From: Planctomycetota bacterium
GTDB taxonomy: Bacteria > Planctomycetota > UBA1135 > GCA-002686595
Direction of reading: 5' to 3'
DNA length: 56,877 nucleotides
Assembly (NCBI GenBank): GCA_028278425.1
Contig: JANQEJ010000056.1
Coordinates: 1 to 56,877 of the forward strand
The notes under the pieces: generated by a model
What the model saw: only the letters and a program-made list of their open reading frames with translations
What the model was told of the DNA's origin: nothing
The model's database searches: none
In this document: positions 1-8,187 of the stretch, piece after piece
How positions within the stretch are numbered: position 1 is the stretch's first letter
How the letters are laid out: every line of letters begins with the position of its first letter
Translations under genes and position numbers: made by a program

Positions 1-1665
1 ATCGTTCTCGTCGTCGCGGTCCTCGTTGGCCGTGAGCGCCAGCTCGGCGAGGAAGCCGGGGAGCTTCGGCTCCTTCTCGCGGTCGACGTGGTTGCGCGCG
101 AAGTTCAGGATCTCGACGACGCTGTTCCAGCGCTCCTCGCGCTGGCGCGCGTCGGGGTAGGAGCGCTCGACCTCGTTCTTGTAGCCGACCGCGTCGATCA
201 CCTTCTCGACGTGGGCGACGAGGTTCTTCCCCGGATCGCGGCGGCCGAGGCTCTTGAGGAGCTTGCGCAGGTCGCCGCCCGCCTGCGCGGCCGCGGGCGT
301 GAGGTTCGGCACCTCGGCGGCGCGGTCGAAGGCCTCGGGGACCGAGATCGAGTGCTCCGTGGCGAAGGCGAGCACCCGGTCGATCGAGGTCTTGCCGATG
401 CCGCGCGGCGGGCTGTTCAGGACGCGCAGGAACGAGACCTCGTCGTTCGGGTGCACGAGGAGCTTCAGGTACGCGAGGACGTCGCGCACCTCCTTGCGGT
501 CGAAGAAGGACATGCCGCCGACCAGGCGGTAAGGCACGCCGCGCGCGCGCAGCTCGGCCTCGAACGACCGCGGCTGGTTGGCGGTGCGGAAGAGGATCGC
601 GAAGTCGGCGAGGCGCGCCTCTTTCTCGCGCACGAGGCGCTGGATCTCGTCGACGACGAAGAACGCCTCCTCGTTCTCGTCGCGCAGGTTGTAGGCGCGC
701 ACGCGGTCCCCTTTGCCGAGGTGCGAGCGCAGGCGCTTCTCGTGGCGGCCCCGGTTGTGCTGGATGCAGCGGTAGGCGGCGTCGAGGATCTCCTCGGTCG
801 AGCGGTAGTTCGTCTCGAGCCGCACGACCGTCGCGCCGGGGAAGTCGTTCTCGAAGTTCAGGATCTTCGTGACGTCGGCGCCCCGCCAGCCGTAGATCGA
901 CTGGTCGTCGTCGCCGACGACGCAGAGGTTTTTGTGCCCGCCGGCAAGCTGCAGCAGGATCTCGTACTGCGGGCCGTTCGTGTCCTGGTACTCGTCGACG
1001 AGCACGTAGCGGTAGCGCCGCCGGAAGGCCGCGCGGACGTCGTTCTTCTCGCGAAGGAGCTTGAGGGTCAGCAGCAGGAGGTCGTCGAAGTCGACCGTGC
1101 GCGCGTGGCCGAGCCTCTCCTCGTAGCGGCGCCAGGCGCGGCCGATCAGCTCCTCGCGGTCGTCCGCCGCTCGGCCGAGGAACTCCTCCGCGCCGACCAG
1201 CCGGTTCTTCTCGAGCGAGATCCGCGCCCGCAGGGCGGCCGGATGGACCGTCGCCTCGGCGATGGAGAGCTCGCGCAGCGACGCCTTGGCGGCGGCGAGC
1301 TGGTCGCCCTCGTCGCAGATCGAGAAGCGCGCCGGCAGGCCGACCTTGCGCCCGTGCTCGCGTAGGGCGAGCAGGCAGAACTTGTGAAACGTCGAGACGT
1401 GGAGCCGCGCCGCCTTCTCGCGCCCGACGAGGCCCGCGATGCGCTCGCGCATCTCGGCCGCCGCCTTGTTGGTGAAGGTGACCGCGAGCACGTTGCCCGG
1501 GGCGACCCCGGTCGCGAGAAGCTGGGCGATCCGGCTCGTGATGACGCGCGTCTTGCCCGTGCCGGCGCCGGCCAGGACGAGCACCGGGCCCGCGAGGGTC
1601 GTCACGGCCTTGCGCTGCGCGGCGTTCAGGCCGTGCAGCGGGCTCTTTGCGCGCGGAGGGGACAC
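1..1665 (-). CDS. UvrD/PcrA/Rep-family superfamily 1 DNA helicase (C-terminus cut by window edge)
   Basis: ATP-dependent 3'-5' DNA helicase of the UvrD/PcrA/Rep family, which acts in repair and replication restart. The 555 residues present carry Walker A AGAGTGKT (residues 32-39), motif Ia TFTNKAAAEMRER, Walker B VLVDEYQDTN, motif III VVGDDDQSIYGWRGAD and motif IV region LETNYRS. The GTG start at 1665 is forced: an in-frame TAG lies five codons upstream. No clear Shine-Dalgarno is visible. The gene runs off the left edge, so the C-terminal helicase motifs and tail that would separate UvrD, PcrA and Rep are missing. The family call is firm; the exact member is not. Confidence 0.93.
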   Translation of the reverse strand, partial: MSPPRAKSPLHGLNAAQRKAVTTLAGPVLVLAGAGTGKTRVITSRIAQLLATGVAPGNVLAVTFTNKAAAEMRERIAGLVGREKAARLHVSTFHKFCLLALREHGRKVGLPARFSICDEGDQLAAAKASLRELSIAEATVHPAALRARISLEKNRLVGAEEFLGRAADDREELIGRAWRRYEERLGHARTVDFDDLLLLTLKLLREKNDVRAAFRRRYRYVLVDEYQDTNGPQYEILLQLAGGHKNLCVVGDDDQSIYGWRGADVTKILNFENDFPGATVVRLETNYRSTEEILDAAYRCIQHNRGRHEKRLRSHLGKGDRVRAYNLRDENEEAFFVVDEIQRLVREKEARLADFAILFRTANQPRSFEAELRARGVPYRLVGGMSFFDRKEVRDVLAYLKLLVHPNDEVSFLRVLNSPPRGIGKTSIDRVLAFATEHSISVPEAFDRAAEVPNLTPAAAQAGGDLRKLLKSLGRRDPGKNLVAHVEKVIDAVGYKNEVERSYPDARQREERWNSVVEILNFARNHVDREKEPKLPGFLAELALTANEDRDDEND

Positions 1666-1864
1666 GAGCCGCGGAGTCTAGCGCGCCGTAGACGGAGGAA
1701 CAGCCCGCGCGCGTGCACTCTTCGCGGCGTCCGTCTGCGGTCTTTCGCCCCCGGAGCGGGCGGAGACTGGCGTACATCCTCCGCCGGGCGGCCGGCCTAC
1801 CTTCTCTCTCCGTGCGAAAGCTCGGACTCCGTCTCTTCTTGACGTCGCCAGGGAAGGTCTCGCC

Positions 1865-2854
1865 ATGAGAAGTCGCTTCATTCCGCTCGTCGTGGTCTGC
1901 TCGCTGGGTTGGTCGAGCGCGGTGACCGCGCAAGACGTCTGCCTGCGCTGGGCGGAGGTGGTCGTTCCCAACCCGACGGATCCGCCTTCCGCGCCCGAGA
2001 ACGCGCTCGGGCGACCGGACGGCCTCCAGACGAAGTTCGGCGAGGGCCCCGCGGACGAGGCGACCTACTCGTCCTTCCAGTGCGACGAGTTCTTCGGCGA
2101 GGCGTCGTTCGCGAGCTTCCTCGGCGTCAGCGAGGCGGTGCTCCAGCAGGCCGACTTCGTGGCCTTCGAGCGAAACGGCGCGCTCGGCTTCACCTTCGAG
2201 GGCTCGACCTGGACCTTCGCCGCGGGCGGCATGACCGAGGCGTTCCAGGCGCCGACGGAGGCCTTCGCGTCCGGCGTCGTGACCACGTCGGCCTACGAGT
2301 CCTTCTTCGGCATCTCCGTGGAGCCGGGCGGCGAGTGGCCCTTCGTCCTGTTCGACCTCCAGCAGGTGGATCCCTCCGCCCTGGACTTCGAGGTCACCGT
2401 GCTGCGCGGTCCGACCGTGCAGGACACGCCCGACGTCGACGCGATGGGCGTCGTCGCCGGCGTGACGCCGACCGCTTCGGCGCAGGTCGTCCGGCTGGGA
2501 AGCCCGCCGAACCCGAACGCGCTCCTGCCCGGGGTGACGAGCGGGCCGGTGCTGGGCGCGGTCTGGGATCCGGTCATCGACCACACGACGTTCCTGCCCG
2601 GCGCGACGGTCGACCTGCTCGCCGTGACGCCGAATCCGCTGAACCTGAGCACGGGGCTCGGGACCTTGCTCTGCGATCCCACCACGATCCTCGTTCTGGA
2701 GAGCGTTCCGGCGGGCACTCCCTTCGTCCTGCCGGTGCCCGTCAACTGCTCGCTGATCGGGTTCCCGCTGTGCTCGCAGGGCGGCTCCGCGGACGCGGTC
2801 TCGCTCGCGGTCGGCCTCACGAACGCGCTCGACATCACGGTCGGGACCTTCTAA
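1865..2854 (+). CDS. Secreted protein of unknown function
   Basis: Encodes 329 residues. The first 22 or so form a standard Sec signal peptide (basic MRSR, hydrophobic core, cleavage after VTAQ). The rest is rich in small residues, beta-prone and without a catalytic motif I recognise. The C-terminal ~70 residues (SVPAGTPFVLPVPVNCS... ending TNALDITVGTF) resemble the terminal beta-domain seen on many exported planctomycete proteins, where the end often reads TN-x-LD-x-x-x-G-F; that comparison is from memory. Two Cys pairs could form disulfides. It stands alone: the next gene begins about 90 bases on. The start is supported by the signal peptide immediately after ATG. Confidence 0.8.
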   Translation: MRSRFIPLVVVCSLGWSSAVTAQDVCLRWAEVVVPNPTDPPSAPENALGRPDGLQTKFGEGPADEATYSSFQCDEFFGEASFASFLGVSEAVLQQADFVAFERNGALGFTFEGSTWTFAAGGMTEAFQAPTEAFASGVVTTSAYESFFGISVEPGGEWPFVLFDLQQVDPSALDFEVTVLRGPTVQDTPDVDAMGVVAGVTPTASAQVVRLGSPPNPNALLPGVTSGPVLGAVWDPVIDHTTFLPGATVDLLAVTPNPLNLSTGLGTLLCDPTTILVLESVPAGTPFVLPVPVNCSLIGFPLCSQGGSADAVSLAVGLTNALDITVGTF

Positions 2855-2941
2855 GGGCGATCCGGAGCCTCTCGACGACCGGCTCGTCCGGTTTCTCAGC
2901 CCCTTTCAAGATCGAAAGCCGCGGCAGCCGACGATCGGATC

Positions 2942-3433
2942 GTGAAGACGGTCCTCATCGTCCTCGTCTGCCTCTTCGCCGGCTGCACCGTGCTCGGCGT
3001 CGGCGGGCTCGTGACCCTGGGCGTGCTCGCGGAGAACCACGTGATCCCGGACACGGTCGCCTGCCCCGGCTCGGAGCTGCGGCAGCCCGACGTCGACTGG
3101 CTGCGCGAGGTGGGCTATCTGCCGCGCGGGGAGTCGATCGTGTACTTCTACTCGAACGGGTTCCTCTCGATCGAGGAGGAGGGGAACTTCTTCACCGAGA
3201 GCCGGGTCGTCTCCTACTTCCAGGACTACTACGGCCGCCGCGTACACGAGTACGCGGAGCTCTCCGAGGTGGCCGACGTCGACGCGCGCTTCGAGGGCGG
3301 CTTTCTCGCCAACTCCGTGATCACGATCACGCGCGACGACGGCTCGCAGTTCGAGCTCCTGGTGTCCAACGACCAGGCCGGCGACCGGATCTTCTACGAC
3401 GAGCTGATCCGCCGCTGGCACGCGTCCCGCTGA
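2942..3433 (+). CDS. Small membrane-anchored or lipoprotein of unknown function
   Basis: Encodes 163 residues from a GTG start. The N-terminus is a hydrophobic segment (residues 3-30) containing CLFAGC, so it may be a lipoprotein or a single-span anchor with the remainder outside the cytoplasm. The soluble part is acidic and aromatic-rich, without recognised motifs. It is convergent with the hydrolase gene, whose stop lies only 4 bases past this stop. ATG is absent nearby; the GTG directly precedes the hydrophobic stretch, which decides the start. Function unknown. Confidence 0.68.
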   Translation: MKTVLIVLVCLFAGCTVLGVGGLVTLGVLAENHVIPDTVACPGSELRQPDVDWLREVGYLPRGESIVYFYSNGFLSIEEEGNFFTESRVVSYFQDYYGRRVHEYAELSEVADVDARFEGGFLANSVITITRDDGSQFELLVSNDQAGDRIFYDELIRRWHASR

Positions 3434-3437
3434 GCGG

Positions 3438-4736
3438 TCACGGCACGGTCACCTCGAAGACCGGCAGGAAGGTGCGGTCGAACCGCTCGACGAACTCGGT
3501 CAGGAGCACCTTCTTCGAGCGCTTGACCTTGCGCCGCACCGTCTTGCCGTTCCAGCTCAGGAGCGCGTCCTTCGTCTTTCCCGCGGGCAGCATCTCCTCC
3601 GTGTAGAGCACGCGGAACGAGCGCACGCCCTCGCCCTTGAGCTTGATCCGGCCCGACTCGGTGCGCACCGCCTCGAGGCGCGCGGTCTTCTTGTCGGCCT
3701 TCTCCTGGATGTACTCCCGGCGCTCGAAGCGGTCGAGCCGCTCCCACTGGCTCTTCGTCACCGAGAGCTTGAAGACCTCCTTCACGTCCGGGTCGGGCTT
3801 CAGGACCTCGAGCCAGAAGGCCCGCCCCTCGCCGGCGCGCGCGTAACGGCGCACGATCTCGTCCGGCACCGGGTCGCGCGCGCAACCCGACCAGAACGGG
3901 GACCAGTCAACCGCCGTGAAATCGAACCAGTGGCCGAGCTCCGGGAACTCCAGGAGCTGCGCCTCGCGCGCGCCGAGCTCCCGCAGCCGCTCGAAGCTGT
4001 ACCGCAGACTGTGCACGAGCATCTCGTCGTCCTTCGAGCCCTGCAGATCGCGGATGGGGAGGTGCAGGACGTTCTCGAGGTAGCGGATGTTGTTCTCGCC
4101 GCGGTCGAGCATGATCCGCGGCCCGCCGATCATCGGCGCGATCCCCGCGAAGAGGTCGGGGTAGCGCAGCGCGAGGTCCCAGGTCAGATGCCCGCCGCGG
4201 CTGATTCCGCTCGCGAAGATCCGGTTCTCGTCGACGTTGTACTCGAGCCGCGCCCAGCGCAGCGCGGAGAGCGTCGACAGCCGCTCGCGCTCGGTGAAGG
4301 TGTAGCCGACGTTCTCGCCGGGCTCCGACGGCGAGAGGACGAGCATCCCGAGCTCATCGGCGACCGCCTGCCACATGCGGTGGCCGCCCGCGCCGCTGCC
4401 GCCGGTGCCGTGCGTCTGAAGGAGCAGCGGCGAAGGGGTCGACGCGTCGTAGCTCGCCGGCACGTAGACGTGCAGCTCGGTCGTCTCGGGCGCCGCTTCG
4501 CCGACCCACAGGGGCACGCGCTCGGTGCGCACGCCCGCGGCGGCCGGCGCGAAGGTCCCGAAGCCGCGCGCCGCGTCGAGCCACCGCTCGAGCGTCACCT
4601 CCTTGCGCCTTGCCAGCTCCTCCGCCGCCTCGCGCCGCATCTCCGGCGTCGGGCGCAGCACCGCGTCGCGCAGGTCGGCGGCGAGGTCACCGCCCTGCGC
4701 GGCGAGGGCGATCGCGAAGACGGCGGGGGCGGCCAT
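3438..4736 (-). CDS. Secreted alpha/beta hydrolase (esterase/PHB-depolymerase-like)
   Basis: Encodes 432 residues. The open frame extends upstream to 4853, but the ATG at 4736 gives a signal peptide (MAAPAVFAIALAAQGGD) and avoids overlapping the divergent sigma gene. The alpha/beta-hydrolase core is visible: an oxyanion-hole region LLLQTHGTGGSG, nucleophile elbow GISRGGH with Ser179, and a late His in ELGHWFDF. This arrangement is typical of feruloyl-esterase, depolymerase or prolyl-peptidase-like exported hydrolases. A C-terminal ~120-residue Lys-rich extension (SVTKSQWERLDRF..., KVKRSKKVL) looks like an extra beta-domain of unknown role. Substrate cannot be read from sequence. Confidence 0.82.
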   Translation of the reverse strand: MAAPAVFAIALAAQGGDLAADLRDAVLRPTPEMRREAAEELARRKEVTLERWLDAARGFGTFAPAAAGVRTERVPLWVGEAAPETTELHVYVPASYDASTPSPLLLQTHGTGGSGAGGHRMWQAVADELGMLVLSPSEPGENVGYTFTERERLSTLSALRWARLEYNVDENRIFASGISRGGHLTWDLALRYPDLFAGIAPMIGGPRIMLDRGENNIRYLENVLHLPIRDLQGSKDDEMLVHSLRYSFERLRELGAREAQLLEFPELGHWFDFTAVDWSPFWSGCARDPVPDEIVRRYARAGEGRAFWLEVLKPDPDVKEVFKLSVTKSQWERLDRFERREYIQEKADKKTARLEAVRTESGRIKLKGEGVRSFRVLYTEEMLPAGKTKDALLSWNGKTVRRKVKRSKKVLLTEFVERFDRTFLPVFEVTVP

Positions 4737-4834
4737 GCGCCCAGGGTAGCCGCGGCCGTCCGGCCGGTAACCTCGGCCGGCGTGGCCAGACGCAGCCGAT
4801 ACGGTTAGCCTCTCCGCCTCGCCCAGGAGACCCC

Positions 4835-5431
4835 ATGGACGCCGAACCGTCACCCGAGCTGACGCCCGCCGAGCTGCGCCGCCTGCCCGAGCGGGACCCC
4901 GAGGTTCTCGGGCGCTTCTTCGACGTGTGGTTCGACCGGGTCTACGCCTTCATCCGGCGGTTGGTGCGCGACGAGCACCTGACCGAGGACCTGACCCAGG
5001 ACGTCTTCGCCCACATCTTCCGCGCGATCGAGACCTACGACCCCGCGCGAGCCCTTCGTCCCTGGGTCTTCACCATCGCGACCAACAAGCTCCGCGACCA
5101 CTGGCGCTCTCGCCGCCACCGCGAGGCGCAATCCGACTCCAGCCTCGAGCGCGACGGCGTGGCGGAGTTCACCCCGGCGCGGAGCGCCGCGCCCGACGCC
5201 GGCATTCTCCAGGACGAGCGCGACGCCCAGCTCAAGCAGGCGATCGACGAGCTGCCGGAGGGCATGCGGGTGACGCTCGTGCTGCGGGTCTATGACGAGC
5301 TCTCCTTCGAGGAGATCGGGAAGATCCTCGACCGCAACGAGGTGGCGGTGCGCAAGCGCTACTCCCGGGCCCTCGAGGCCCTGCGGGCGAGCCTCGGCGC
5401 GCGCAAGCTCCACCCGGAGGGCGCGGGATGA
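4835..5431 (+). CDS. ECF-type RNA polymerase sigma factor
   Basis: Encodes 198 residues. Region 2 is clear (VRDEHLTEDLTQDVFAHIFR, then PWVFTIATNKLRDHWRS), and region 4 contains the helix-turn-helix LSFEEIGKILDRNEVAVRKR. The ATG at 4835 follows a good ribosome site (AGGAGA, about 6 bases upstream). The next gene, FecR-like, begins inside its stop codon (ATGA overlap), so the two are translationally coupled. That is the usual layout for a sigma factor and its membrane regulator. The 98-bp gap to the divergent hydrolase presumably holds both promoters; I could not identify a specific promoter sequence. Confidence 0.93.
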   Translation: MDAEPSPELTPAELRRLPERDPEVLGRFFDVWFDRVYAFIRRLVRDEHLTEDLTQDVFAHIFRAIETYDPARALRPWVFTIATNKLRDHWRSRRHREAQSDSSLERDGVAEFTPARSAAPDAGILQDERDAQLKQAIDELPEGMRVTLVLRVYDELSFEEIGKILDRNEVAVRKRYSRALEALRASLGARKLHPEGAG

Positions 5432-6426
5432 CCGACCGGCCGCGGGACGACGGGGGCGACCCCGAGCTGGAGGAGCTGCTCCGTTCCCAGCCCGCGCCCG
5501 CGGGGGAGGACGGGTTCCGCGCCTCCCTGCGCGCGCGGTTCGTCGCCGGGAAACTCGGTGAAGCGGATCCAAAAACCGTGTCACTCCAACGTATGGATGG
5601 CCGTACCGCCGCGGTCGTGATCGAGGATTGGCTTTCCCAGGGCCAAGCTCCACCTCCGGCACGAGAGTCCTTCGTTCGCGAGCTTCGGCGCAAGTTCGTC
5701 GAAGGCGACTTCGAGGACTCGGACGGAGAATGGGAGCGGGCCGCGCCGCGCGTGTCGCCGCCGCGCCGGGCGAACCCGGCGCTCCGCGTCCTGGTCGGCG
5801 GCCTCGCCGCCGCGGCCGCGATCCTCGCGATCGGCGTCTTCGTTCCCACCGGGCCGCGCTGGACCGCGCTCGCGGTGCAGGGTTCCGGGCCCTTGATCGT
5901 CGACGGCGAGCGGGCGGAGACCTTCGATGCGTCGTTGATCGGCGCCGCGCTCGAAGGCGGCGGCGAGCTCGGCAGCGTCGGCCACACGATCGGTTTTGGC
6001 TTCGGGCCGCACCTCCTGCTCGAGCTGCGGCCGGGCGCGCGCATCCGCGCCGAGCGCGCGGAGGACGAGCTCATCGTCCAGCTTCTCGAGGGCGAGCTTT
6101 ACGCGAAGACCGACGGAGCCTACGACGGCCCGCCGCTCGTCGTCCGGACGCAGGACCTCGACCTGCGCATGGTCGGCACCTCGCTCGGGGTGATGACCAA
6201 CGGCGAGCTGACCTGCGTGTGCGTGGCGCACGGGGCGGTCGAGCTGACGACCGCCAACGGCCGCGAGGCTTGTCCGGCGAGCTCCTACTACCAGGACTGG
6301 CGGAACCTCGGCGAGGTGCGCGCGGGCACGTTCACGGAGTTGCTCAAAGTGAATCCCGAAGCGGAGGGGGAGCACATCGACGGCCTGCTCGAGTTCACCT
6401 CCTCGGTCGGCCCCCTGGGCTTCTGA
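5428..6426 (+). CDS. FecR-domain, anti-sigma-like membrane protein
   Basis: Encodes 332 residues and overlaps the sigma gene stop by 4 bases. The N-terminal ~110 cytoplasmic residues contain two copies of a short motif: GFRASLRARFVAGKLG near residue 28 and SFVRELRRKFVEGDFE near 81. These may be the sigma-binding part. A single membrane helix spans about residues 115-135 (VLVGGLAAAAAILAIGVF). The outer part is FecR-like (ELRPGARIRAE, LLEGELYAKTDG, VRTQDLDLRMVGTSLGV, VAHGAVEL). FecR proteins transmit an envelope signal to the cognate ECF sigma factor. Signal unknown. Confidence 0.85.
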   Translation: MTDRPRDDGGDPELEELLRSQPAPAGEDGFRASLRARFVAGKLGEADPKTVSLQRMDGRTAAVVIEDWLSQGQAPPPARESFVRELRRKFVEGDFEDSDGEWERAAPRVSPPRRANPALRVLVGGLAAAAAILAIGVFVPTGPRWTALAVQGSGPLIVDGERAETFDASLIGAALEGGGELGSVGHTIGFGFGPHLLLELRPGARIRAERAEDELIVQLLEGELYAKTDGAYDGPPLVVRTQDLDLRMVGTSLGVMTNGELTCVCVAHGAVELTTANGREACPASSYYQDWRNLGEVRAGTFTELLKVNPEAEGEHIDGLLEFTSSVGPLGF

Positions 6427-6509
6427 CGGGATCTCCTTGCGCCTCGCTCGCCCGGCGACGAAGCTAGGGCGCGCCGGGGCTGCCCCCCCGGAGAAAGAAG
6501 AGGAGGACT

Positions 6510-8162
6510 ATGAACGCGGCCGAGCTGTTCGTGCGTTGTCTCGAGGCGGAGGGCGTCGAGTACATCTTCGGCGTGCCTGGCGAGGAGAACGCCCACTTCA
6601 TGATGGCGCTCGAGACGTCGGACTCGATCAAGTTCATCCTCACGCGCCACGAGCAGGGCGCCGCCTTCATGGCCGACGTCTACGGGAGGCTCACCGGCAA
6701 GTCGGGCGTGTGTCTCGGCACGCTCGGTCCCGGCGCCACCAACCTGACCACCGGCGTGGCGGACGCGAACATGGACCGCGCGCCGTGCATCTGCATCACC
6801 GGCCAGGCGGACTCCAAGCGCCAGCACAAGGAGAGCCACCAGAACATGGACGTGGTCGGGCTCTTCCGCCCGATCACCAAGTGGGCGACGCCGGTCCTCA
6901 ACCCGGGAAACGTGCCCGAGGTCGTGCGCAAGGCCTTCAAGCTCGCGGAGACCGAGAAGCCCGGCGCTTGCCACATCGAGCTCGCCGAGGACATCGCCGA
7001 CATGCCGGCGAACGGGACGCCGCTCCAGCCGCAGCGCATGCGCCGCCCGGTGCCCGACGACAAGGTCGTCGACCAGGCGATGGGGCTCCTGCGCGAGGCC
7101 AAGCGCCCGGTGATCCTCGCGGGCAACGGTGCCGTGCGGAAGCGCGCGAGCAAGCAGCTCCGGATGTTCGCCGAGGAGACCGGCATCCCCGTGATCAACA
7201 CGTTCATGGGCAAGGGCTGCGTCGACTACAACGCGCCCTATTCGCTCTTCACGATCGGCCTGCAGGCCAAGGACGTCGTGAGCTGCACGCTGGACGCCGC
7301 CGACGTGATCATCTGCCTCGGCTACGACCTGGTCGAGTACCACCCGCGCCTCTGGAACGCGGACGCGAACGCGCACAAGATCATCCACATCGACTTCCTG
7401 CCGGCCGAGATCGACGAGAACTACATCCCCGCGGTCGAGATCGTCGGCGACCTGGCGCACACGCTCTGGATGCTGAACGAGCGCGTCGACACGGAGCCGC
7501 TCAAGTTCGAGAACACCCAGGCGGCGGGCGTCCGCGAGGAGATGCAGCGCGACTTCGCGCAGTGGTCCAACGACGACGCGAAAGGCGCGATCAAGCCGCA
7601 GAAGGCCCTGTGGGACGCGCGGCAGGTGATGGGCGCGGAGGACATCCTCCTGAGCGACGTCGGCGCGCACAAGATGTGGATCGCGCGCTACTACCAGTGC
7701 GAACAGCCCAACACGTGCCTGATCTCCAACGGCTTCTGCTCGATGGGCTTCGCGCTTCCCGGCGCCATCGCGGCGAAGATGGTCCATCCCGACCGGCGCA
7801 TCCTCGCGATCAGCGGCGACGCCGGCTTCCTGATGAACGTGCAGGACATGGAGACGGCGAAGCGCATCGGCGCGAACATCGTCTGCATGGTCTGGGAGGA
7901 CAAGGAGTACGGCCTCATCGCCTGGAAGCAGACGAACCAGTTCGGTCGCCACACCGACCTCGCCTTCGAGAACCCGGACTGGATGAAGCTCGCGGACTCC
8001 TTCGGATGGAAGGGCTTCCACTGCGAGGACTCGACGGAGCTCGCCGGCACCCTCGAGCAGGCGTTCAACGCGGACGCCCCGGCGCTCGTCGTGATCCCGA
8101 TCGACTACGCCGAGAACAACAAGCTCTCGGAGCGCCTCGGCAGCATCGCTTGCCCGATCTGA
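6510..8162 (+). CDS. Thiamine-diphosphate enzyme, acetolactate synthase (AlsS/IlvB)-like
   Basis: Encodes 550 residues, full length for the family. The N-terminal TPP pyrimidine domain has GVPGEEN and the catalytic-type Glu48 in TRHEQGAAF; the central domain and C-terminal TPP pyrophosphate domain follow. The latter has GDAGFLMN (residues 436-443) and MVWEDKEYGLI, where the usual GDG is GDA. Related enzymes condense two pyruvates to acetolactate or decarboxylate 2-oxo acids. No small regulatory subunit gene is adjacent. A strong ribosome site (GAGGAGG) precedes ATG 6510. It sits 25 bases upstream of the AOR gene, clearly as an operon, so it may supply an aldehyde or oxo-acid metabolite to that enzyme; this is inference. 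Confidence 0.88.
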   Translation: MNAAELFVRCLEAEGVEYIFGVPGEENAHFMMALETSDSIKFILTRHEQGAAFMADVYGRLTGKSGVCLGTLGPGATNLTTGVADANMDRAPCICITGQADSKRQHKESHQNMDVVGLFRPITKWATPVLNPGNVPEVVRKAFKLAETEKPGACHIELAEDIADMPANGTPLQPQRMRRPVPDDKVVDQAMGLLREAKRPVILAGNGAVRKRASKQLRMFAEETGIPVINTFMGKGCVDYNAPYSLFTIGLQAKDVVSCTLDAADVIICLGYDLVEYHPRLWNADANAHKIIHIDFLPAEIDENYIPAVEIVGDLAHTLWMLNERVDTEPLKFENTQAAGVREEMQRDFAQWSNDDAKGAIKPQKALWDARQVMGAEDILLSDVGAHKMWIARYYQCEQPNTCLISNGFCSMGFALPGAIAAKMVHPDRRILAISGDAGFLMNVQDMETAKRIGANIVCMVWEDKEYGLIAWKQTNQFGRHTDLAFENPDWMKLADSFGWKGFHCEDSTELAGTLEQAFNADAPALVVIPIDYAENNKLSERLGSIACPI

Positions 8163-8187
8163 CGAACCTCGCGACGGAGGACAGACG

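Noticed and set aside
88..1365. Plus-strand open frame opposite the helicase
   Set aside because: Shadow frame: the minus strand carries full helicase motifs; the plus product is Arg/Ala/Leu-rich without motifs. The same reasoning removed most long opposite-strand frames elsewhere.
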